From: Actinostola sp. cb2023 | Taxonomy: Eukaryota > Cnidaria > Anthozoa > Actiniaria > Actinostolidae | Assembly: GCA_033675265.1 (NCBI GenBank) | Contig: JAUJYZ010001547.1 | Location: 124,001 to 188,000, forward strand | Direction: 5' to 3' | Length of the DNA: 64,000 bases | Shown: in pieces, positions 21,972 to 33,900 of the stretch | How the letters are laid out: the number at the start of each line of letters is the position of its first letter | Numbering within the stretch: the first letter of the stretch is position 1 | Translations under genes and position numbers: made by a program | Notes under the pieces: generated by a model | The model's database searches: none | Told to the model about the DNA's origin: nothing | What the model saw: only the letters and a program-made list of their open reading frames with translations

Positions 21972-24900
21972 GTGAGATTTTAATCAAATAATTAATGTTC
22001 CATTTGTTTTATTAACGCAGTATAAAATAATGGCACGTACATGTCATGTGATATAAACATGATGGGATGGGAGCCCTCCTCGATTCTGCAATCAGCATTT
22101 TTAACAAGTATTAAATTTAGCCCTTGTGCTATAAATTAAAATAATAATAAAATATATTTTTATTTTAATTAAAATATATTCCAGTGTGAATTTTTAATTA
22201 CATGTAACATTGGTGACAGCACAAACCACAGAAGCATGCCATATGATTTACATGATTGCCTAATTATGATGGTACATTATATACATGTATTTCAAAACCT
22301 GTCATTCTGAGACTAAACACTTTAGAAACAAATAATATTATTTATATTAAAAAAAGTGTTTTTACTAAATTAATATGATGGCTGTGTATCAGTCATCCAA
22401 ATTTGTTTCACTTTTTTTAAATAATACAGTTTCAACAGTAAGTGGAAGGGAGAATGAATGGATGGATAAAGGGACAGGATAGATAGAGAGTTTATGGGAT
22501 AATGGGGAAAAGATGGATGGCTTGTGGTTTATTGGTGCCCCAAAAAGATTGGAAAATGGTCGAATGAATGGGAAAACGAACGGATGGATAAAGGGAAAGG
22601 ATAGATAGAGAGTTTATGGGATAATGGGAAAAAGATGGATGGCTTGTGGTTTATTGGTGCCCAAAAAGATTGGAAAATGGTCAAATGAATGGGAAAACGA
22701 ACGGATGGATAAAGGGAAAGGATAGATAGAAAGTATTGAAAAATGGGAAAAGGATGAATGGGACAGAAGTATGCCAATGGTTGCTGATGTTATGAGAATA
22801 ATTGAAATATTGATTGAATGGATGAATGGATGGATGGGAGAATAAATGAACAGATAAATGGAGACTCTAGTCTTATCATGAAAAGAAAATAATTAAAATA
22901 AATGCTCTGATTATAGACGAAGTTTCAGCGCCACCTCTGATTGGCTTAAATCGTGACAACCATGACAAACTACACAGACCAATACCCGTTCACATGTCCG
23001 CCATACGAGAGACCAAGCCAGAAGAAAAGGAACCGGCAAATGATTACGGTAATGAAGAGAGACATAACGATGGACAAGAAAGAATGAATGAGGTGAATCA
23101 TAATAATTACAAGCCATATACCAAAGCGATGCCTGTGAAAAGAGATTACAATAGCAGTTTTAGCGATAAGGATGAGGACAGTGGTGGAGACTCTGGGCGT
23201 TCTACACCTACTCCTGCCCAGCAAGATACTTCTTTAGGTAAGTGTCAAGCCTATAGGGAAGCAAGGGTGGCCGAGTGATGAGAGCCTCGGTCTGTCACCT
23301 CTGTTTCCCGGGTTCGATTCCCGGACCTGGGATCACAGTCATGTGATTTGAGTTTGTCAGTTCGTTCTCTCCCTTGCTTCGAGGGTTTTTCTCCGGGTAC
23401 TGCGGTTTTCCTCCCTCCATAAAAACGAACTAGTGAGCTGAAAGTTGTATGTATAGAATATTAGAATGTAGTGGTAGTGTGTGTGAGAGTACAGTGTCCC
23501 CCAATTAGTGAGCAAGCGCTAGAACGCATTGGACACTTAAATAAACAGTTATTATTATTATACGATGCACATTTGCCGCTTTGGCACCTATAGTTTGAGT
23601 TTTTTCTAGTTTTTAAATTGTAGGATATGTTATATTCGTTCGTAAGTAAATACTAATACTACAACTGTACAACATTGGTTGCGTGCAGTTGAAAAGAAAG
23701 GCCGGCCGATAACAATAGGCAAACTACGCAATTTACACGCTCACGTTTGAGTGTACTACACTCAGTGTTAAGTGTACTACGCTCAAATTATATGCAAATT
23801 ACATGGGCCTATATAGAGTCGTTTTCGTATGAGCGGGAAGTAGTTTCGGCACGGTTCGTGCCGTGCCATGCGGTGACAGTGCCATGACCGTGCCATGTCC
23901 AAGCATTCTGATTGGTTGAGCAATGATTTTGCGCGCTGTGATTGGTTGAATAGATGTCTTCGATTCCGCACCGTAGGTTTCCCAGATAAGTAGACGACTC
24001 TATTACAGTGGAACCCCGCTCGATCTAAGGACACCCGCTTAATACGGACACTCGCTTATTGTGGACAGAGTTTGTTTTTCCCGACAACAAGCCCATACCG
24101 TAAAATCCCGGTTATAAGCCTCCCCGGTTATATAGGTGTACGTAGTAAACGAGACTGATGGAGTCCAGTAGTATACGGTAGCTCATTGCTTGAAAATCCT
24201 CTCAGATTAAAGTTTGTTTTCTGAACATATATTCACGTTTAAAAACGTTTACTGTTATTGTTGCATGAACACTGTTTAACTAAAATGGTCACGATTATAA
24301 ACATCGTTTTTTCCTCCCTTTTATAAGCCCCCCGGTTATAAACCCTTATGAAGTTATATAAGCCCAGGATTATAACCGGGATTCTACGGTATATGTATGA
24401 AAGCCCGCTTAATACGGACACCCGGATAATACGCGGACACTTAATACGGACACCCGGATAATACGCGGACACTTAATACGGACACCCGGATAATACGCGG
24501 ACACTTAATACGGACACCCGGATAATACGCGGACACTTAATACGGACACCCGGATAATACGCGGACACTTAATACGGACACCCGGATAATACGGACACTT
24601 TTGCATGTCCCTTTACTGTCCGTATTAACGGGGGCCACTGTAACATACTCAGTTCTGGGCTGTACACGTTGCTAATGAGCTAAGTTCACACAGGCTCTAT
24701 AGCTAGAAAGTCCTTGGATTTTCTCGAAGCGCCTTACTAGATAAAGGGATAGATGTGTACTGTTGTTGTTGCTCAAGATTCATTGATCCTCTCTAGGCAA
24801 TGTGACCCTGAACGGCCACCAGGATAATTACCATGGCAACCAACAAAGCGAAGAGGAGCAAATATTTGACTTCTTGGATGACATCCAGCCACCGACAACT

Positions 24901-27900
24901 AATGGCGCAGACCAGTTTCACTCCCTGACAGACATCCCGTCATACGACGAACACTTGGATGACTCTGACGAGGCATATGAATTCAAGTCATTGGATACAC
25001 GTGGTTCCTATGACAACGAGTATACCGCTGAACAGACTCACGAGTACCATTCACTGCCAGCTGATATTAGTGAGACCGAACAAAACAAGGTACAAGATGC
25101 TAAGTTTACTTATCAACATTTTCCTACTTGGATTACCTGTGGTAGGAGCCCCAATGCATGACGGGAATGCTTTCTCGTTGTCTTAGTTACGTTATGACTC
25201 TTCTATGTAAAGCTTGCTTTCACTATGCAAAACAAGCACGAGGCGATATTTCACTGTGACAACGGATTTGACGCAATGCAAGCACAAGCTAGCGCGCAAG
25301 GGTCAAAATCTCTCCACTGTGCTTATGCGCTTATGGTTGCGTTATAATTAGCCACGAGTAAAGGACTGGGAACGAGTTTTGAGAATTAATCTAATTAAAA
25401 AATGAACCCCATCGCAAGAAAGAGCATATCACAATTAGCATTATTACAAAGTTTCAAAAGGTTTTGTTAGATATTGAACGAGTAACAGCTTTCCAAAAAT
25501 CGGAAAAATTACAAAGAAATGTATGTTTAGTAGGGACGCTTGTCCCGAGTAACCGTACATTTCCAGGAGCCCATTACTAGGAGCCTTCCTCTAGTAATAG
25601 GTTCATGTGACATCAAATGCACAAATTGGGCTATTTTTAGATATGCAAATTTCCGAAGAATTTCAAATTGAAAAATAACATGGCCGCCAAACGGAAGACG
25701 CGAGGACTTGATCCAAAATATTGATATTCTTAATCCATGGAAGTCCAAGTCTATTTTTCCTTTGCACAAGAACGAGACAACTGTGTACAATGAATGAATC
25801 ACATGTTTCAATAAACTGACATACTGCCAGAGCGCTTAGTGGAGACTTTTACGGTTTGGCGACTCACGTTGTCGCGAAATTCTTCTACGTTTCTTCTATC
25901 GCTTCATATGTTTCTTCTTGTTTTATCAACTTTCTTTTGTTGGTTTTTGATTCGTGATTTAGTCTTCGTAAGAATGAAGCGTTCTCCAATGATTTCGACT
26001 CTGATGAAGCAAAAGTTGGATGGCGGCGCCAACATAACAATTAAACCACACAAATGTGCACTTTGCTAAAGAACTTCTTCGCCGAAAGATAGTCGAAAAA
26101 CAACTGAAACTTTCAACCGACGAACCGTGCCTTAAAGAGCGGCAAAGAACACTAAAACAAGAGGGTTTAATATCACTGAGTGTATGCGAAGTTCATTCGC
26201 CAAAGGCGTTTTCAGTTCAAAGAAGGTAAAGAAAGCGGAAAGCCGGCATTCCAAAATCAGCCGATGAATAAATATGCGATAAAATCTTCATCCAGGCCAC
26301 AGAAAAAGAAGCTCCTCTGTACCTCACTTCGCTGTTTTAGAAGGAACTTTGTGACAATGTCTAGAATTTTCGATTTGCTGCGTTTCAGATAACAATTGCT
26401 AATTAGCAAAACACACCGGCGGTTTGGAATATTCATTAGCTTGCATTTGGTTCTCACTGCTAGTCCTGCACAAGTTTAATTAGGTTCTTCGTAAGAGATT
26501 ATCCATGATACCAGATCGTTGAATTCCTTCTCAGAAAGAGCAGAAGATGTTTTTTTGGCCGGGTTTTGAACTGGCCTTTTTAACTAGTAGATTTGTTTTT
26601 AGAAGTTCTCGCACTTGAAGTTTTGATATAAATAATAATACCTGGAGTTGCTTTTTTGTTTTGTTTTTAATGTTTTCAATCATTGTTCTTCCTCGCTTGA
26701 TGAAGTACTGAAGTCGGCAAACGACGAAACTCAGTGATCTGAAATTTCACTAGATTCTGATTCTTCACTAGAATCACTGGAACTACACGGTACGCTTTCG
26801 GCCGACATTGAAAGCAAAGCTAGCAGTGTTGAATCTGACGTCAAATTCCTATTGTGTAAGACGCGACATGATTGGTTAATCGCGCGGAATTTTTAATGAG
26901 TGTTCTATTTTTAGTCCAATTTGTGCATTTGATGTCATACAAACCTATTATAGGAGAGGAAGGCTCCTAGTAATGGGCTCCTGACATTTCTTTGTAATTT
27001 TTGCAGTTTTTAAATGTCTACAGTTCAGTTGCTGCTTCTCCAAACCCTATCAAACTCCTAAAACTTACTAACTCTGATATGCTCTTTCTTGTGATGGGGT
27101 TCATTTTTAATTAGATTAATTCTTAAAACTCGTTCCCAGTCCTCCACTCGTTTCTAAAGTGGCTAATTAGGCCAGTCTGTGTCGAAGCCCATGATGCCAT
27201 GCGCGCACAAACGAAAATCGAAATTTGAAAGTGATTTCAGATCAAAAGAATATCTGAACGATTTGAGCCATCCTCGACCAAAAACAATACCGTGTTCTAT
27301 TTAAAGTCTATCAAAACATTGGCGCAAGGCATCATGGGCTGGGACACAGGGTCTTTAACATATACTGTGTATGTACTAGATAGTCCCTATCTGTTTTATA
27401 CAGAATCGTCTTCATGTTAACAAGGAGTCGAATTTCAGTTCGGGATCAGTTGAGTCATTTCGTACGACTGAAGACACGACGCCAACACAGTCGTTGCCTA
27501 GCGACGAGGAGTCAGATTTCTTGGATGCACGTGATACAACACCAGTCCCTCCGCAACATGAAGAACAATGTAAGTATAGTCCAATGCAATTCAATAATAA
27601 TAATAACAATAATAATAATAATAATTATTATAATTATAATTATAATTTTACGATCAAATTTAAGATAGCAAAGTTCCGACATTTCGGCGTTGCTAACGCC
27701 ATTTTCAAGGATAAGTGTTGAGTCAATGTACAGAGCTTATATAGAGTCCATTAGTTATGAATAATAATAATAATAATAACAATAATTTATTTGTTTAAAG
27801 GCGCATTACATAAAATATCAATGCTCTTACAATATAGCATTAAAAACACGATTATTAAGAGGGATAATTTCAGTTACGAACGCGCGATTGGAGTTTTATC

Positions 27901-30900
27901 TTGCTCTGTGCTTAGTTACCCTGCGATGCCTATGATCAGATGTCTAGAATTTATTACAGACGGCAAAACCTTTCGTCTTGAAAGAATTTGTTATTTATTT
28001 TAGTCCACAGTATCAAAGACGAGCACCATTCTGAACCAGGCTCGGTGAGTACAAATATCGCAACTTATTCTATGTCTGCGTGTAGCAAGTAATCGAGTCA
28101 ATCAATCGATCAACCCATCATCAATCAGTCAGTCAGCGAGTCAGTCCGTCACTCAGACATTCATTCAGTCAGTCAGTCAGTCAGTCAGTGAGTCACTCAA
28201 ACATTCAGTCAGTCACTCAGACATTCATTCAGTCAGTCAGTCAGTCAGTCAGTCGTCAGTCAGTCACTCAGACATTCAGTCAGTCAGTCAGTCAGTCATT
28301 CAGACATTCATTCAGTCAGTCAGTCACTCAGACTTTCATTCAGTCAGTCAGTCAGTCACTCAGACTTTCATTCAGTCAGTCAGTCAGTCACTCAAGCATT
28401 CAGCGAGTCAGTCCGTCACTCTGACATTCATTCAGTCAGTCACTCAAACATTCAGTCAGTCAGACAGTCACTCAGACATTCATTCAGTCAGTCAGTCAGT
28501 GAGTCACTCAAACATTCAGTCAGTCAGTCAGTCAGTGAGTCACTCAAACATTCAGGCAGTCAGGGAGTTAATCAGACATTGATTCATTGAGTCAGTCACT
28601 CAGACATTCAGTCAGTCAGACAGTCAATCAGTCAGTCAGTCATCCTGTCAGTCATCCAGTCACTCAGTCACCTTCATTCATTGATTGTGTTAATCGTTTT
28701 TTTTTCATGATTTCCAGCCACAACACACCAGCAATGATGTAGTACCACCAGAGATCATCACAACCGCTGTTGACGATATAGACGCACACACGATGAACGA
28801 AGACAACGAAGAAACACTTGAAGATATCGATCAAGCTTTTGCTGCTTACGGCTCCACATCAGACTTAGGCAGTAGACTTTCACTCTCAGATCGTTTTGAC
28901 ATGGTCAGTACTGTACTATACTTGTCAGTTCCGAGGGGCTTGTGTGTGTGGGTACGAATCCCGGCCCATCGGGGTCTGAGATTGTTTCTCTTTCTCCTTT
29001 GTTTCATTAGTGCTACGCAATCTACTTCCCTAGTATTGAGTACTGTACTCATACATGGCAGAGTTGGGGCTCAGCATGCTCGATTATTAATGCTCCCTCT
29101 AATAATACGTAGCCTGCGTAGCCAGGCTGTCTGGGAAAGGAGGGGGAGGGGTGGGAAAAAAGGGAAGGTGAGGGGGACTGGAGAAGAGTGTTACCCATCC
29201 TTTTCCCCTTCCTGTCTCCCACCCCCTCCCATTCCGAAGATATACAGCTATTTCAAAAAAGGTTGGTGACGGTTTTGTTGCATCTTGCATACCAAGCCTG
29301 AAATGCACTATGGGTGATGTGAATGGAATCAGCGAAAGGTCGCAACAATATGGACTCTGGGAATTTTCCCAAACTTTGTCTTCGCAATATGGAGCCGGCA
29401 TATTTTATTTACATATGATCCACAATACATTTCGGGCTTGGTATGCAACATGCAACATGCAAGACGCAACAAAACCTTCACCAACCTTTTTCGAAATAGC
29501 TGTATATTCAACCAATTACAGCGCGCAAAATCATTGCTTAACCAAGCAGAATGCTTGGACACGGCACGGTCACCGCACCAACTCCATAATTACTTCCCAC
29601 TCATATGAAAACGACTCTAAAGGAACTTACTGGCAGTCTGGCGGTTGGTGCGTCCGTCCCTTCCATACCAAAGTAGAGACGTTTTATATTCTATTCGACC
29701 AATCACAGCGAGCAAAATCATTGTTCAACCAATCAGAATGCTTGTACACGGCACCACTCATATGAAAACGACTCTAAAGGAACTTACTTGCAGTCTGGCG
29801 GTTGGTGCATCCGTCCCTTCCATACCAAAGTAGAGACGTTTTATATTCTATTCGACCAATCACAGCGAGCAAAATCATTGTTCAACCAATCAGAATGCTT
29901 GTACACGGCACCACTCATATGAAAACGACTCTAAAGGAACTTACTTGCAGTCTGGCGGTTGGTGCATCCGTCCCTTCCATACCAAAGTAGAGACGTTTTA
30001 TATTCTATTCGACCAATCACAGCGAGCAAAATCATTGTTCAACCAATCAGAATGCTTGTACACGGCACCACTCATATGAAAACGACTCTAAAGGAACTTA
30101 CTTGCAGTCTGGCGGTTGGTGCATCCGTCCCTTCCATACCAAAGTAGAGACGTTTTATATTTTACAGCCGTAATTCTAATTAAGAATCGCTTCCATATTT
30201 CAACAGGGTAGTCGAGAAAGCATCGTTAGTTACTATAGCGACGCCGGTGAGGGTCACTATGGCAACATCGCTGTTACTGGGGAGGTGCAGATAGGCTTAA
30301 AGTATGACTTCAGGGCGGAAAAGTTGGAGGTTCAAGTCCATCGTGCAAGAGACATAGCTCCAGTTGATACGAAGAAAAACAGATCTGATCCGTACGTAAT
30401 GAAGCTTGACTTTCAGATGGAACGAAGTCGACCGCTGGTTTTCTGGTTTTCTCTAGCGACGAATGTATAAGCGCAAGCACTAGAGACCTTATATCAATGG
30501 AAAAAAAACGGGCCTGACGCAAGCATAAGTACAAGACAGTAATAGAGGCCCCTTTCTGTCACTGAAAACGGGCCTGACGCAGGCATAAGTACTAGACAGT
30601 AATAGAGGCCTTCCTGTCACTGAAAACGGGCCTGACGCAGGCATAAGTATAAGACAGTAATAGAGGCCTTCCTGTCACTGAAAACGGGCCTGACGCAGGC
30701 ATAAGTATAAGACAGTAATAATAGAGGCCTTCCTGTCACTGAAAACGGGCCTGACGCAGGCATAAGTATAAGACAGTAATAGAGGCCTTCCTGTCACTGA
30801 AAACGGGCCTGACGCAGGCATAAGTATAAGACAGTAATAGAGGCCTTCCTGTCACTGAAAACGGGCCTGACGCAGGCATAAGTATAAGACAGTAATAGAG

Positions 30901-33900
30901 GCCTTCCTGTCACTGAAAACGGGCCTGACGCAAGCATAAGTATAAGACAGTAATAAAGGCCTTCCTGTCACTGAAAACGGGCCTGACGCAGGCATAAGTA
31001 TAATACAGTAATAGAGGCCTTCCTGTCACTGAAAACGGGCCTGACGCAGGCATAAGTATAAGACAGTAATAGAGGCCTTCCTGTCACTGAAAACGGGCCT
31101 GACGCAAGCATAAGCACAATCACAAGATGCCTTATGTCACTGTGAAAAGGTCCTTGCGCAAGCATAAGCGCAATCACAAAAGGCCTTATGTCACTGTGAA
31201 ATGGTCCTTGCGCAAGCATAAGCACAAGGATCAATGTTTATTTCATTCAGTGTGTTTGTGCCAAGGGTTTGGTTTGCCAGTTTTCACATGATACAAGTCT
31301 CTTATGCTTCCGTGCATCGTAGTGAAAACCATACTTTAGTGGTCTACCTCGCACCGTCTTGATACCTATCATTCTATCAGATATATGTACATACATAGGC
31401 TATCGAGTCATCCTGTACATGATACTTTGACTGTCAGTGTGAAGCAAGTAACGGATGTGTGGTGTTTTTTTGTAGATATGTCAAAGTGTACCTACTTCCT
31501 GACAAGACCAAAGGAGGAAAACGTAAAACAAGAACAAAGAGACACACTTTGAACCCAGAGTTCGACGAGATACTATCGGTATGGGGTCGAATATATTATG
31601 CAGATACATTAATTTATAGTTTATTTTGTTCCACAGTTTTCTCAACTTATTTTACAAGTAAATATAAATATATCACATGTACATTTGCCTCCCTTCCTTT
31701 TTCCATCCATCCTTTCATCTTCCATTGCATCTAACAAGACGTTCTTACATCCCTCTATCCATCTTTTCGACCATCCATTCAACCATCTTCCTTCCTTCCT
31801 TCCTTCCTTCCTTCCTTCCTTCCTTCCTTCCTTCCTTCCTTCCTTCCTTCCTTCCTTCCTTCCTTCCTTCCTTCCTTCCTTCCTTCCTTCCTTCCTTCCT
31901 TCCTTCCTTCCTTCCTTCCTTCCTTCCTTCCTTCCTTCCTTCCTTCCTTCCTTCCTTCCTTCCTTCCTTCCTTCCTTCCTTCCCTTTCCTTGCATGCTTC
32001 ATCTCCCCCCTACCCCCCTTATTGTATGTTAATATCTATGTTAGGGGAGGCAGAATTTTGTGACTGTAGATCATTATTGTTAAATATACATTTTATTTGG
32101 TTTTAGTAGTGTATGCAACGCGCATTTATTAATCATGGAATTTAATAATAATCATAATTTACGTGTACGTAGCATAAATTAATAAACCATTATTATTTGT
32201 TTCTTTTGAAAATCGATTACATATGAAGTGAATAAGTGAGATGTTTCAGTATTTTGTGATTTGAGCTTCGCATTTGCGATGAGTTATAAAGAAAATCGTG
32301 ATATGCTAATTAGGTGACGTCAACGCAGGCATTTGCCGTAACTTATTTATATTTTTTCAAGTAGCACTCTTTTCTAAAATAGAAAAAAAAGTTTAACATC
32401 ATTTATATAAGTTGTAGAATAACGTTTTGCCAGTTTAAAAATGTCAGTAATTTGTAAAGGGGCGCTTTTGTATAATAAATGATGCCTGCGTTGACGTCAC
32501 CGAATTACCATATCCCGATTTCAAACCTTTATAACTCGCAAATGCGAAGCTCAAATCACAAAATACTGAACCATCGCACTATTCACTTTATATATAATCG
32601 ATTTTCAAAATAAACATAAACCATTATTATTATTATTGTATGAAGTTTTATTACTCTTTTTTTAATTTATGCATCTGTATAGTTTAAAATTGGTTTCGAT
32701 GAGATGATGACCCGTTGTTTGTGGCTCGCCGTGTGGAACAACGACCGCTTTGGACACAACGACTTTCTTGGTGAAATCATATATCCTCTAGACAGCTACG
32801 AACAATCTGGGTTTTCTTGGGAATGCCCTTCAGATGAATGGTATCCTCTCAAAGAACGGGTAAATATAATTCCTCAATGGCATTAATAATTTATAAGGAC
32901 AACACAAAGGAAATCACTACCGTGAAGGACGTTGGGATATGTGTTCTTAATTAGCATAAAATTCGGCCAACTTTAGCTTTGAATTTCTCCAATTATTAAT
33001 CATTAATGAGTTGGAGAAGTCGTTCGAAAGCCTCCAATGAGGGTTTATCACATAATTTCAAAACTCATAGGACAAAAAAATGATTATCATAGCTGGAAAG
33101 AGCTCGTTGAAATGAGTAAAAATGTGAAGTTTGGAAAAGATCGCTCCACAAATTACGAAGATATGAATTTTCAAAAATCGAAATTTTGTATGAAAACCTT
33201 TGTTGGTAGGCAAGAGTTGCCTCCAAGCGTAATTTCCAAAGGTTTTCATACAAAGATTTTTGAAAATTCATATCTTCGTAATTTGTGGAGCGATCTTTTC
33301 CAAACTTCACATTTTTATCGTATTTCAACGAGCTCTTTCCAGCTATGATAATCATTTTTTGTCCTATGAGTTTTGAAATTACATGATAAACCCTCATTCG
33401 GAGTCGGACTAGACGGGATTTCTGGAGGTTTCTTGGTGTTGCAGAACACCAGATGACGTTGGACAATGAACACAAACGGAACGAGAAGAATGAACTTGAA
33501 CCAAAACAATACCCTGCATACAAAGAAACCTAACCAAGAATACAATGCAGACGGTAGCACCAAGAAACACCCGCATTTCCAGTCCTTGCAGTTAGTTCCA
33601 GGAACTTACAGCTTAGTCATGAGGATTTAGCATACGTTAGGTTGTTTAGTGGTTTATGCGCGCAAAGGACTCTGGGAAAATATCTTGAACCGCCATATTT
33701 TCCTGTAAAGTTGGTTGCGACCAAAACATTCGCCATTTTGAAAACGATGTTGGAAGGCTGGTGACGAGAATGGAATAGTCTCACTGTGGGTTCCCTGTGT
33801 ATTAATACCCTTGCCCTAAATACTGTGCTAATCATACCTTCCTTGTATAGCGACGAGAGTCATCGTTGATGGAGTACTGTGGGTTCCCTGTGTATTAATA

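Noticed and set aside
23265..23340. Functional tRNA gene with exact B box
   Set aside because: No acceptor-stem pairing, and the head runs directly into a SINE body and TTA tail; called a SINE.
29599..31240. Regularly spaced arrays resembling a CRISPR locus
   Set aside because: Whole units of 157 and 58 bp are repeated without unique spacers, in the introns of a eukaryotic gene.
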